The notes under the pieces were generated by a model. It had not been told where the DNA came from and did not search any database. It was given only the letters and a program-made list of their open reading frames with translations. A DNA stretch of 64,000 bases from Marsupella aquatica (Eukaryota > Marchantiophyta), in assembly GCA_973895155.1 (NCBI GenBank), contig OZ316899.1:2046001-2110000 (forward strand), given 5' to 3'. The first letter of the stretch is position 1. Each line of letters starts with the position of its first letter. A program made the position numbers and the translations under genes. Shown here one piece after another: positions 49,752-60,816 of the stretch.

Positions 49752-51223
49752 TGGTGGACCTTGCCACCCAACGCCCTCACCAATCCCAACACCCACGCCT
49801 AAGTGCTCCTGGTGCCCAAACGCCTCCACAGAATACCTCGAGCAAGCACCCTAGTGCCCCTTGCACCGCCAACGGCTCCTCCCATATGAAGCCGCACTTG
49901 CTCACCTACACGACCGCTACTCAATGGTCCTCATTGTTTGCACAAGAAACCAAGCACCTCGGTAAGTAACCCCTCGGGATCTAGAACTTGCCAAGTCTAG
50001 CAACCTAACTCAAGCTCAACGGACGTTGGTAAATAGGTCAGGGATAGGTCCTCCCGATGCCATAAGCCGGAACCAAAACCCATGCCCACTGTCCGTCCAG
50101 GACAGTTCCTTCCTTGGGCGCGGCCCGGGCTCCCCCTAGTACCTATCCATCACCAACTGACCGCCCTGACCCCAGAACATGCTCATGGCCCAAGTAGCGT
50201 AGCTTGTCCCAACACGCCGGGACCAGAACGGCCCCGACTCTAGCAACCAACTCCAGGTTTTCCCCACTGATGGTCTAGGGGCCGAGCACCCTTGGAACTC
50301 AGTTTCCACACCTACTTGGCCTTGCCTCCCCAACGCAAGCTCCCTTGGGAGACTGAACGCGGCTTGGCTGCTGTTTGGCAGGATTTGGCAAGCGGGCGAG
50401 ATAACACCCTCAAACCACAAGAATCCACGGTGCCCCCAGACTCAGCTGAGCTCAGGAGGGCGTACCCTTCCTCAAGAGTTTTCCAACGCACCCAAGAAGT
50501 CCCCCAACGGACTTCCCGTTAGGAAGTTATCGCCATTTCCGTTTGGCGGTTTCCCTTAGTGTCGCGACCACCGCGGCTCACGACTTCGGCTCGTCCTTAG
50601 CCCCCAGGGAGACACCACTTCCCTCATATATGCTTCTGGAGACCTCTCACCCCCAGACCATCTTTGGTCCCTAAACATTTGGCCCCAAACCCGGATCCTA
50701 TCGTGCATAATGGGCGCGCCACCAACTGGCAACGCCCATAACTTTCTCGTTAGGCATTCGCAAGCGGAGTGCCTTAGCCCGTTGTGATCGGGCCAACCCA
50801 GTGCTCATGCCTATGCCCTCAGGTCTCATCGCTGCTTGGGGCCGCCAAACAGCCCAACCCGGATCGGGCCATAACTTGCGCCCCAAACGTCCGTTGCCCA
50901 TGGCGTCAACTCCATTGGCCTTGGGCCCAAAAGGAGCTCACACTCAAGCCCTTAGAACTCAAAGTCCATCCAGAGGTCCGCATGGCCATCCTTGAGCCCG
51001 GCCCATTTCCCCTTGACCCGACCAGCTATCAGCTAGTCCAAGTCCTTGGTGTGTCCCCAGCTTGGCTCCTTGCCTCGCTAGTGCCACGTCTCATTGTCCA
51101 CAAGTCTCCCCATGCTAAGTCCTCCCCGGATGGCCTATCCGGGCCTGGACCATAAGGGAGCTCGGTGTCGGAGTCAGCAATGCTGGAGCTAAGTGTTAAG
51201 GTAGTCGAGTTCCCCGACTTGCA
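49752..51223 (-). repeat. Gypsy-type LTR, copy d (3' LTR of a minus-strand chromovirus)
   Basis: About 1.47 kb with 5' end TGCAAGTCGGGG (on the minus strand) and 3' end GGTCCACCA, giving TG...CA. It directly follows a polypurine tract and a chromodomain frame on the same strand, which fixes its orientation and that of the other copies. Confidence 0.75.
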
Positions 51224-51235
51224 CCCCCCCTTAAA
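51224..51235 (-). promoter_or_regulatory. Polypurine tract
   Basis: On the minus strand TTTTTAAGGGGGG immediately precedes the LTR start, as expected for second-strand priming in LTR retrotransposons. Confidence 0.7.
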
Positions 51236-51657
51236 AATGGTCACGTCCGCGTGACCTCAGTAAACGTTCTAACACGCCTAGACCACTTTGGGCCTTAAAA
51301 TTTTTATGAGGTATCAAATGGTTTGCCCATAAGGCTGATGCAAACTAGGTTGGTATGCGCATTCCAGACTTAGGAAATTCCAACCTATCCCACTTATCCA
51401 AGTAGGATGCCAGTCCAAACGAGTAAGCTAACTCCAAACTCGTCGGACCCCTTGTCCTCCCCTTGGGGCACTTCCCTTTGGTTTGAACTAGCCCGCCCAC
51501 AGATGTAAGGCGGGCACCATCAGCTTCCACTCGCAAAAAGCAAATCAGCCGCCCAACAACCTCTAGCACCAACGCAATCTGACTTTATCCTTAAGAGGCC
51601 GAGAGGAGTGAAACTAGGATACAACTCACAAAGGTAGCTACAGTTGCCTATACCAGT

Positions 51658-51882
51658 TCACAACGGCGGTAGGCCGCTTTGCTTACGATAGCTTCCAAGG
51701 ATCTCTGATGCATTACCCAAATTTTCTTTCGGTTCCCAAGTACTCTCGGCCTGGTCATAGCCCGCCCACTTCACCAAATACTCCAAGATTTGCCTTCCCA
51801 ATTTGCGTTTGTAACGGTGGTCCAGAATTGCCTCCACCTCAAACTCCTCAGCGTCCTCCACCACCATGGTGTCCGGACGCAA
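51658..51882 (-). pseudogene. Chromodomain, C-terminal remnant of a gypsy (chromovirus) integrase
   Basis: The frame reads EFEVEAILDHR, then RQILEYLVKWAGYDQAESTW, then EPKENLGNASEIL, a canonical chromodomain with aromatic residues of the methyl-lysine cage. In chromoviruses this domain follows the integrase and guides insertion to heterochromatin. The rest of pol is missing: upstream on this strand lies element 3 DNA from about 51,940. A 420-base 3' untranslated part separates it from the polypurine tract. Confidence 0.8.
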
Positions 51883-51966
51883 GACCTGATCCCGGTTGGG
51901 ATCATCGTCTTTGACAAAGGGGAGAGGTAATCCATCAGTTATCAGTCATTGATATCAGTCACCCCC

Positions 51967-52462
51967 CTTTTTTTTCTCTAATCTCGGAGACCTCTCCGAG
52001 ATGGCGACAGTTTTTTTTGGCAATCTCAGAGAGCTCTTCGAGATCCCTACCATTTTTTTGGCCATCTCGGAGAGGTCTCCGAGATGGCAACAATTGTTTT
52101 TGGCAATCTCGGAGAGGCTCTCCGAGATCCCAACACACTTCCAGGAGTATGTTGGAGACATGGTAGTTTGTTTGCTCACCATGTCAGAGAGCCTCTCCGA
52201 CATACCAAGTCACTCCATTGCCATCTCGGAGAGCCTCTTCGAGATACCAAGTCTTTTTGTTGACCATCTCGGAGAGCCTCTCCGAGATACCAAGTCTTTT
52301 TGTTGACCATCTCGGAGAGCCTCTCCGAGATACCAAGTCACTTTGCAAACCATCTCGGAGTGCCTCTCCGAGATACCAAGTCACTTTGCAGACCATCATT
52401 GACTTTCCCATTCCATTTCTAAGACCATCTCAAAGAGCCTCTCCGACATACAAATACAAAAA
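51967..52462. repeat. Family-3 palindrome array, 3' flank of element 3
   Basis: About eleven copies of the inverted repeat with arms ATCTCGGAGAG and CTCTCCGAGAT around one S base, spaced about 40-60 bases, with some degenerate (GGAGACCTCTCC, TCAGAGAGC). The spacers begin as changing sequence and become the repeated word ACCAAGTC[AT]-CTTT. The array lies beyond the protease-encoding end of the B3 transcription unit. Confidence 0.85.
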
Positions 52463-52575
52463 ATTTGCAAGTGATACACATCACATTCACTTTTCATATA
52501 TATTATAATGTGTACACAGCAACACTTCATCATTGCTACCTTCTCTAAAGCTAACCCCTGTTGGCCACTACTTTA

Positions 52576-53361
52576 TTATGTTATCTGATATGTGCACAGG
52601 TCATAAATAATCTTCTTTCGCAAGTTTCCTACCTGGCTGCCATCAAAATCCATAGGAGCATCTCGACTTATGCACTCTGCATAGTTAAGGATAAATACCC
52701 CACAATTTACACTATCTTCTTGTGATGGAAGGCCTGACACTAAAGTTCTAGGCCAGTTGTTTGCATCTGGTGAGGGCATGCCTCTTTGACTTGCTTCATC
52801 CTCGACATACCTTGTTAGAGTATACATGAGATACTCATTTCGAGCCTCCCAAAAGTTTCCTGATTTCTCCCAAAGCGAATCTAGGAACAACACCTCTTTT
52901 CCAGTTAAATCAATCACTGCCAACACCCAATGCTCCCTGTTTGCCTGGTGGATAGGGACCAATATCCTGTCATAATCAAATATGTTTTTTGTTTTGGTCC
53001 ATCGAGCAACATTGGCAAAACAGTATACGGGCGTTGAGAGCAACGTGTAGAATGTTGTGATGAAAAATGCACACTTTGGATAGCCTCTTGATCTCCCCCT
53101 AAACTGCAACAAGGCCAAGTATGCATCGATGATATCTGAATGTAGCCATTGAGCTCCTGTTCTTCCTTCAGACAAGCATCTCATTGACGCCCTGGTCAAC
53201 TTGTAATCTACAAAGTTGAATAGTACTTCCTCGTCTGGGAGCTCTATGGATAGACATGTGGATACTATGTCGGAAAAGTCTTGAGAGCAGACTACTTTAG
53301 CAAATAACCCAGGTATCTGGGTATTCCCACCACGTGCTGCATAGGATTGAACAGCATGGCA
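52576..53361 (-). CDS. Ulp1-like C48 cysteine protease domain, in frame with B3
   Basis: The open frame from just after the B3 TAA (53,362-53,364) runs to 52,576. It shows the full Ulp1/SENP catalytic set: His in NREHWVLAVIDL (codon near 52,930), Asp in VLFLDSLW (near 52,880), Gln in LPSQEDSVNCGVF, and nucleophile Cys in NCGVF (near 52,703). Ulp1 proteases remove SUMO from proteins, and MULE families in plants (Kaonashi-type and some VANDAL elements) often carry such domains. No good ATG begins the domain (the frame is open from the stop codon onward), and it is exactly in phase with the last B3 exon. It is therefore probably the C-terminus of B3, separated by one nonsense codon. A separate gene with an upstream splice is the alternative. 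Confidence 0.8.
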   Translation of the reverse strand, partial: CHAVQSYAARGGNTQIPGLFAKVVCSQDFSDIVSTCLSIELPDEEVLFNFVDYKLTRASMRCLSEGRTGAQWLHSDIIDAYLALLQFRGRSRGYPKCAFFITTFYTLLSTPVYCFANVARWTKTKNIFDYDRILVPIHQANREHWVLAVIDLTGKEVLFLDSLWEKSGNFWEARNEYLMYTLTRYVEDEASQRGMPSPDANNWPRTLVSGLPSQEDSVNCGVFILNYAECISRDAPMDFDGSQVGNLRKKIIYDLCTYQIT

Positions 53362-56300
53362 TTAGGCATCATCTTCATCTGAGCTATAGGTCACAAAAGA
53401 AGGGTGAGCTATCTTATCACTATCACTGCTGACACTCTCACTTTCATTGTAGTCTACCTCTACTGCTCTATCATCTACAAATCTTGATTTTCGCCTCTTT
53501 GTGTACTTCTCAGCTACACCCTTGAGCCGTTTGAAGGGGCGTGAATCAACAATCCCTTCTGCGTAAGTTGGAAGGCAAAATCTTTCTGGAGAGAAAGTTT
53601 TTGATGCTTCCTCCCATGCTTCACGGACTTTGTCCTTGTCCGATGTGTGCCATTGTTCGGACTCGATGTTCCTGTAGTGAACTGCCTATTGGTTAAGTAG
53701 ACAGTTTAAGGTAATACCATAATAATGTGGAACTTCACATTTTTATTTATCCTCACCATGGCACAATGTAAATTGCAAACTAACAACAAATGGGTTCTTG
53801 GATTCAACGTTTACTCACAATCCTGAGCATTCCCACCCTTGCCTTCTGCGGCATCCTCTCTGAATCAGACTCAAGGACAAGCTTCTTCCGCCCTTCAGGC
53901 TTCTTAGTCTCCTTGGCCTCCTCCTTCTTACTCTCCTTGGCCTCCGCCTTGGTCTGATTGCCCTGCTGTGTTGAAAGGAGTTTTGACACCACCGAAGCTG
54001 CTGACTCACCAAAGTAGTCATGCGCTTCCATCCCAAATACTAGTCGCCCACAATTATTGGCAGCTTTGTAGATAGCACCAAAGTGGACATTCCAAGAAAA
54101 TATGATATCGTTGGGACTGGTGATGTGCTCTATGATGCATTGCAAGGTTGCAGGCGATAAGGTTCCGGCCAATTCGTCTCTCACTGCATCATCTTCCTTT
54201 GTAAAATTGGATAGAGCATTGCTCTTTCCTGGGCACAAATCACCAGTAATTGGCTTCATATGTACCTTTGGGAGGGTCACCTCTATACCCTTCATGGCGA
54301 ATATATCCAAATGCAGATATTGAGCCTGTCACATCATGTAAAATAGATTCGCACTTGTTAGCAACACTGGCAACACTAATTGCTAAACTAATCCGACATC
54401 GGTCCTACCTCTCTAAACCCTAAAAATCCTACCTATCTCAGAGAGGCTCTCCGAGATCCATGCTACCTATCTCAGATAGGCTCTCCGAGATCCTACCTAT
54501 CTCAGAGAGGCTCTCCTAGATCCATGCTACCTATCTCAGAGAGGCTCTCCGAGATGGATCCTACCTATCTCAGAGAGGCTCTCTGAGATCCATGCTACCT
54601 ATCTCAGAGAGGCTCTCCGAGATGGATCCTACCTATCTCAGAGGCTCTCCAAGATCCATGCTACCTAACTCAGAGAGGCTCTCCGAGATCCATGCTACCT
54701 AACTCAGAGAGGCTCTCCGAGATCCATGCTACCTAACTCAGAGAGGCTCTCCGAGATGGATCCTACCTATCTCAGAGAGGCTCTTCGAGATCCATGCTAC
54801 CTAACTCAGAGAGGCTCTCCGAGATGGATCCTACCTATCTTAGAGAGCCTCTCCGAGATGGATCCTACCTATCTCAGAGAGGCTCTCCGAGATCCATGCT
54901 ACCTATCTCAGAGAGGCTCTCCGAGATCCTACCTATCTCAGAGAGGCTCTCCTAGATCCATGCTACCTATCTCAGAGAGGCTCTCCGAGATGGATCCTAC
55001 CTATCTCAGAGAGGCTCTCCGAGATCCATGCTACCTATCTCAGAGAGGCTCTCCGAGATGGATCCTACCTATCTGAGAGAGCCTCTCCGAGATCAATGTT
55101 ACCCATAAGGGAGAGGGTGTCCGATATCGTAATTGCGGACACATTTTTCAACTATCTCGGAGAGCCTCTCCGAGATGACTTCTATTGAAATGCCAAAATT
55201 GAAGTGAACTTACAGCTTTTTTGCTTGACGCCATGTAGCAAGGTGTGTCATTCCAAATGGTGAATGAGTCAATGTGATCCAACTTCTCAGCCCAGTCAAT
55301 GTGAAGGTACTCAAAGATTGAGCCTGTGTGGGCAAATGAACCACTGTGCACAATGCACAGGAAACCGTCGTTTGTGAGTAGAGAGTCTGCCAATGTCATC
55401 GCCACTTCTAGGTCACTGAGCCGAAATCTATTCCACACCGGAACATTATTTTCAGCCTGCGCTATGCGATAATCTGTCCCTAGCTGAACAAAGATCATAT
55501 CACAACCATGGCCCTTAGGTACACCATCAACTATCCAACCTTGTTTTCGCAAGCCAGCCAACTTCAATTTCTTACACCAGTCCCGGAATTCCCTCATGAA
55601 TGGAGGGAGAGGCAACTTTCCCGTGGTTGGCTGATATTTGTCCTTCAGCCAAGAAGAACACTCTAGTAAGGTCATATGCTCTTTTGCATGGCAAAATCGC
55701 AGGGCAGATGTAATAGCATGAGAGGGCCGAGGTACTCCAAGAATTTCGCAAAGATCATCCTCCGGAATTTCTGGGGCTTCTGTTGAAACTGGCTTCTTTG
55801 TGGGTTCGTCTATCCTCTTGTCGGCTTTCTTCTTTGGCCGACTGGTTGGCTTACCAGAGATTTGTGGTTTGGTTGGGGTCCACTCGGGGTCCCGCTTGGG
55901 GTTGAAAGGTCAGGCTCCTCCTCCTCCTCATGGCCCTTTGCATTGTCCTCGGTGGCCATCCCATCCTCCTCTCCATTGTCCCCACTCACCGCTTTCTCAT
56001 CCTCCTCTCCATTGTCCCCGGTCTTTCTTGGCTCCATCTTCTCATCCATCGGACGACGTTTGCTTGAGGTAGACCCTGGGGTTCCAAACTTTTCCTTACT
56101 TTTTTCTGCAGAACAAAGTAAGGAGTTTAGTTATCATTTTACAATGATACTATCTCGGAGAGGCTCTCAAACATATGCCAGATGTACAATGCAAGCTAGG
56201 GTGTAAACCTTACCAGGAGTGCCTTGTTCTGAGGTGGTGTCTTCTGATTCCTTTTCTTTCTTCCCCCGAACCTTCTTCCCATCATACTCTGGCTCTCCAA

Positions 56301-58498
56301 GAGGCAAAATGGCCTCCAAGTCCAATGCAGCCTTTGTCGACAGCTCAAGATCTCCCAACTTTGAAGGTGCAAAAAGGTTGTCTGGTAGTTTCCCCTCCTT
56401 TAGGAGGTTGGCAGCTTCCTTCTCTTCGGGCGTAATGAACTCATTCCAATCATTGAACTCCATGAACCATGGACAATTTTGTCTCTCCCAGTCTGAAAAG
56501 ACTCTTGCTGCTGGCTTCAGCCCATCTGTTGGATACATTGACAGCGGGCCTTTCTCCGTCATCCATGCAGTCAGAGCACTTGGTAACACTTTGAAAGTAG
56601 AGGCTCCAATGCTCTCCTGATGAAGTAAATATCTGACCACACACCTCTTTGCACGCTTCATCCACACATCTTTGCTTTGCTTTGCTGGATTCCACATCTT
56701 CTTGCCCTCCTCATAGGACCGAGTCTGTACAAATTGCTTGTACATCTTGTTGTGAAACTCAACAAACTCGTCTTTGCTTCCATTGAAGTTCTGCCACTCA
56801 CCAGAATCATATGCACTCTCGGCAAACTCTGACATTATCAAACTGCCAACATGGGCAATGTAACACCACATTGACCACACTAGCAACCAAGCTCTCACTG
56901 CTGAATCACCATATACATCTGGATGGTGGTGTCGCTTCTTCTCCTCCGCGGTTGAGAAATGAACGCGGAGTAACTTGTTTTGACACTCAGCAGGCATCAC
57001 CGCACTTGCAAACAATTTAACTCGATCCAACCCCACTTGCACTTGTGGCCGATCTTTTTGTTTACTCTGCAACTGGTGCAGCTCCTCGGCAATCTCCAGA
57101 AACTCCTCTCCATTTGCTGGATTGACAATCTGAGTAAACTTCTGCATTTTGCCCTCCCAAGACCTACAAGCTTCACTCGTCATGAGTGCGGTTTCCTTTT
57201 GGAACTTATCCAAACTCCAGGCATGGTCAATTGCAGCATCGGCTGCCATCTCCTTCGCAAGACGAATCCTCCCGTCTTCAATATTATTCCACGACATGAT
57301 GTACACAGCAACATCCTTTGTCATGCACTTGCTATACCATGTCTTTCCATGCCCATGGCTTCTTGCTGCTAAGAATCTAGCATAACCATCCGGATGAAGC
57401 AATGTCTGATACTCCTCCAAAGGTGTCATCAACAGCTTCTTCACCCTGTCTGCATCGGTCAACCAAGATGTCTGCACAACGTTTGCGCTTATCCTGCATA
57501 AAGAAGCGACAAATGTTGGCGTCAAAGGCTTCATACCTGAAAATTACATCTCTCTTGGAGATGCTCTCTGAGAAGGCATGGACATCTCGGAGAGGCTCTC
57601 TGAGAAGGCATCGCTCTCCAAGAAGGCATTGATATCTCGGAGAGGCTCTCCGAGAAGGGAAGGTTTATCTCAGAGAGCCTCTCCGAGATAGCATTTTGAG
57701 AGCCAAACATTGTATGTGTGTATGTATCTATCTCGGAGAGGCTCTCCGAGATAGGATTGCCTATGTGGGTGCAAAAAAACAACACCTGCAAGAACAACCA
57801 AAAACCAAGGGGGCGGAAACTTACGCGTTGAGGCCGTGCATTGCCTGCTCAATCTTCCTAAATCCTTGTTTTCCAGGCTGTAGAAGAGAGAATCTCACGC
57901 AAGGGTGGTACTTCTGCTCGTCAGGATACTCTTCAGCCACTTGTCTCCATGCATTCAGGCGATGATTTCCATCAAACACCCAAAACATCTTACCCTTCAA
58001 AACGTGAAACTCCTCGTACTCATCACACTCCATCTCAAATTTTGCGTTAGCTTGTTCCCATAGAGGGTCCCAATCCGCGGAAAATTCAGACATGGAGTGG
58101 GTGGCGTTATGCGCATTGGTCTCTGATATGTGGAATTCCAAAAACTTGTCCACATACCCATTCTTCACGAAGTCCTTCTTCATCTTCAGAATGGAGCTCT
58201 GTTGGAGAGTCCGAACTGCCTCCATTGTCATCAAACGACATAGTGGAATCCGAGGTGGCTCTCTGGGCTTCCCACTTGGTTCAGCTCCAAATGAAAGCAA
58301 GTACTCCCCAACAATCCCTTCGAATGCACCTTTGTTCAGACGTTCAGCAGACACATTTTCAAAGTTCAGAACCTTCGGCTCCAGCTTCTTCACTGTGTGA
58401 GTTTCCCGACCACTGGCGGTGCTCTCTGCTGTCTTTGATCTGGTCTGCCAACCAGACGATGAAGGAGAGGGAGTGGGTTGCTTCCTCTTCCCTGTCAT
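53362..58498 (-). CDS. ParB-like / degenerate DNA-methyltransferase fusion (gene B of element 3)
   Basis: Five exons: 58,498-57,825, 57,493-56,214, 56,105-55,214, 54,323-53,819 and about 53,676-53,362, at the same positions as in B1 and B2. The start MTGKRKQPTPSPSSS is basic. Residues about 83-225 form a ParB/sulfiredoxin-like domain (RIPLCRL, ending VFDGNHRLNAW at 174-184). Exon 2 is an unknown region with NCPWFM. Exon 3 has an acidic linker, then CDMIFVQLGTDYR where CD-x-IxxDPPY is expected, and TNDGFLCIVHSGS. Exon 4 has IIFSWNVHFGAIYKA, so the SAM loop is degraded too. The last exon (SPERFCLPTYAEG) ends in an acidic tail. A frame change is needed near 55,850-55,920, beside a run of GAG codons, and the exon 4/5 phase needs one more. 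It is the best preserved B copy. Confidence 0.65.
54430..55182. repeat. Family-3 palindrome array within B3 intron 3
   Basis: The 890-base third intron (55,213-54,324) is filled with about twenty copies of the family-3 palindrome in units of about 34 bases. Spacers alternate between GATGGATCCTACCTATCT-like and GATCCATGCTACCTAACT-like words. The same intron in B1 and B2 is about 90 bases, so the size difference is due to the array. Several half-sites start with TCAGAGAG instead of TCGGAGAG. Confidence 0.9.
57545..57765. repeat. Family-3 palindromes in B3 intron 1
   Basis: Five or six copies occur inside the 331-base first intron (57,824-57,494). The best is at about 57,729-57,751 with both 11-base arms intact. 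A partial copy lies in intron 2 near 56,153-56,170. Confidence 0.85.
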
Positions 58499-58504
58499 TT
58501 TCAA

Positions 58505-59085
58505 ATCTCACCAACTACTGAATTGCACGAGCGCAACTTGCACAACACTTGCACCACCCACAGCTCAGTCGCAGCAAGCTCAATCACACCGCTTGCACAG
58601 CACTCGCACTCGCACCGCCATAGCTCACCGCACTCAATCGCACCGCTTCTAGCACTCGCACCGCCACAGCTCAGTCGCAGCAAGCTCAATCACTGGCAGT
58701 GGCACAACACTCAATCGCACCGCTCGCACAGCACTCGCACTCGACCGCCACAGCTCACCGCACTCAATCGCACCGCTTCCAGCACTCGCACCGCCACAGC
58801 TCAATCGCAGCAAGCTCAATCACTGGCAGTGGCACAACACTCAATCGCACCGCTCGCACAACACTCGCACTCGACCGCCACAACTCACCGCACTCAATCG
58901 CACCGCTTCCAGCACTCGCACCACCATAACTCACTCGCAGCAAGCTCAATCGCACCACTTGCACAGCACTCAATCGCACCGCACAACTACTCACACTCAC
59001 AATCGCACTCAATCGCACCGCACTCACAATCGCACTGCTTCCAGCACTCGCACCACCACAGCTCACAGCACACAGCTCATAGCAC
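58505..59085. repeat. CA-rich imperfect tandem repeat upstream of B3
   Basis: A unit of about 130 bases containing CACTCAATCGCACCGCT and AGCACTCGCACCGCCAC words recurs three or four times (for example AAGCTCAATCACTGGCAG at 58,682 and about 58,812). It yields long low-complexity open frames on both strands that are not credible proteins. It probably forms the B3 leader or promoter. Confidence 0.7.
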
Positions 59086-59690
59086 ATAGAGCGCGGAGAG
59101 GGAAAGATCACAAAGCAACTTACGCTCTCCAAGAAATATGAGGTAAATTGCATCCGCACTCGCACTCGCTTGGCCTCAATTGCTCGCCTTTCAAATGAGG
59201 AAAGGCGAGAGATGGCGGGGACTCACCAAAGTAGTCATCATCATTATTAGGCAACGGAAGATCTAGGGGGATCACAACTGACTTCACTATCGCCGTCACG
59301 CAGGTTGAGTCCCATCCAAGCAACGGGAGATCTATGGGACCACTCATTGATTACAAGTGGTAGGGGCCACGGGAGGAAGTTGACATGTTAGCAGTTTATT
59401 GGCTTATATGTTGTCGTACTCTGATAATGATGAATGCCTAGATTTGACTCATGTCAGAGTCGCAACACTGAAGTACCTATACAGATGCTTTCATTATTAC
59501 TACCCCTTCATGCCATAATGTCCTTGGTACGATTGATTCCAGACCAGATAAGATTTCCTATCATTCCTTGGTATTAATGAGTGCGATCGTTGAATGACTG
59601 GATTTAATTCCAAAAAATATTCAGTACTTGCACGACATGTCAGGCCAGTCTCAAGTTCCAGATTGTCTCCGAGATATGTCACGCCCCCAT
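59086..59690. other. Intergenic sequence between the leader repeat and the palindrome arrays
   Basis: No gene is assigned. A short frame on the minus strand from 59,347 (MSGPIDLPLLGWD) ends at a GTGAGT donor-like site near 59,227 and might be an upstream exon of B3, but no matching acceptor was established. Confidence 0.3.
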
Positions 59691-59694
59691 GTCA

Positions 59695-60112
59695 GATAAG
59701 CTCTCCACTCTGACATGTAAAGTGGGGACTTAAGTCGGAGAGGCTCTCCGAGATGACATGTAAAGTGGGGACCTAAGTCGGAGAGGCTCTCCAAGATGAC
59801 ATGTAAAGTGGGGACGTAAGTCGGAGAGGCTCTCCGAGTTGACATGTAAAGTGGGGACGTAAGTCGGAGAGGCTCTCTGAGATGACATGTAAAGTGGGGA
59901 CGTAAGTTGGAGAGGCTCTCCGAGTTAACATGTAAAGTGGGGACGTAAGTCGGAGAGGCTCTCCGAGTTGACATGTAAAGTGGGGACGTAAGTCGGAGAG
60001 GCTCTCCGAGATGACATGTAAAGTGGGGACGTAAGTCGGAGAGGCTCTCCAAGTTGACATGTAAAGTGGGGACGTAAGTCGGAGAGGCTCTTCGAGATGA
60101 CATGTCATGGAG
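59695..60112. repeat. Family-3 array with a 43-bp period
   Basis: Nine units of exactly 43 bases run from 59,712 to 60,098, each GACATGTAAAGTGGGGACGT followed by AAGTCGGAGAGGCTCTCCGAG. The right arm varies (GAGAT or GAGTT) between units. As 43 is not a multiple of three, the array is open in several frames, but this is not coding. Confidence 0.95.
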
Positions 60113-60750
60113 GACCCATGTCAGAGCCTCTCCAAAATTGAATATTACACAAGATCAGACCTTGGAGAGGCTCTCCAAGATGACATATCAGGTTGGTGAT
60201 AACTTTGGAGAGCCTCTCTGACAAATATTGGGCCTAATCCTTGCTACACACCTGAAGATGGCATCTCGGAGAGCCTCTCCAACATCCCTAAACCCTTCAT
60301 ACCTGCGCAAGGTGGTATCTCGGAGAGCCTCTCCAACATGGGTCAAGGCTACATACCTCCGCAAGATGGCATGTCGGAGAGCCTCTCCAAGATGAAACTT
60401 GGTGAGATCCGGTGCAAGATCTAATCTTGGAGAGCCTCTCCAAGATGGGTCGAGGCCTCATACCTGCGCAAGATGGTATGTCGGAGAGCCTCTCCAACAT
60501 GGGTCAAGGCTACATACCTCCGCAAGATGGCATGTCGGAGAGCCTCTCCAAGATGAAACTTGGTGAGATCCGGTGCAAGATCTAATCTCGGAGAGCCTCT
60601 CCAAGATGGGTCAAGGCCTCATACCTGCGCAAGATGGTATGTCGGAGAGCCTCTCCAAGATGAAACTTGGTGAGATCCGGTGCAAGATCTAATCTCGGAG
60701 AGCCTCTCTAACATGGGTCGAGGCTTCCAGATGGCATCTGAGAGAGCCTA
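60113..60750. repeat. Family-3 array with a higher-order period of about 161 bp
   Basis: About a dozen palindromes (TCGGAGAGCCTCTCCAAGAT types) are separated by three alternating spacers (GGTCAAGGCTACATACCTCC, AACTTGGTGAGATCCGGTGC, GGTCGAGGCCTCATACC). The block recurs with a period of about 161 bases (60,341 and 60,502). The central base here is C, where the 43-bp array has G, so the two arrays are in opposite orientation. Confidence 0.9.
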
Positions 60751-60816
60751 ATGGACACCCTAAACTTGCTGTCAAAGGTTCTTGGATGTTGGTCCAATAA
60801 ACTTAGTCACTGTCAA

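Noticed and set aside
54726-55076. 116-codon frame with SERLSEMDPTYL-type repeats
   Set aside because: Tandem family-3 palindromes inside B3 intron 3 happen to be open in several frames; not a protein.
58478-59089. 203-codon frame rich in His, Ser, Arg and Thr on the plus strand
   Set aside because: It is the translation of a CA-rich 130-bp tandem repeat; similar frames exist on the other strand, and it lies antisense in the B3 leader.
59120-59347. Minus-strand frame with NNDDDYFGESPP, sharing a roughly 19-base match with B3 exon 4 (DYFGES)
   Set aside because: The match is too short to establish duplication, and no splice acceptor linking it to B3 was found; left unannotated as a gene.
59651-60103. 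150-codon repetitive frame on the minus strand
   Set aside because: Produced by the 43-bp array cycling through three frames; no start context or domain.
51967-60750. CRISPR-like appearance of the palindromic arrays
   Set aside because: Spacers are themselves repeated, periods differ among arrays, there is no cas gene, and the genes around have introns. These are eukaryotic transposon repeats.
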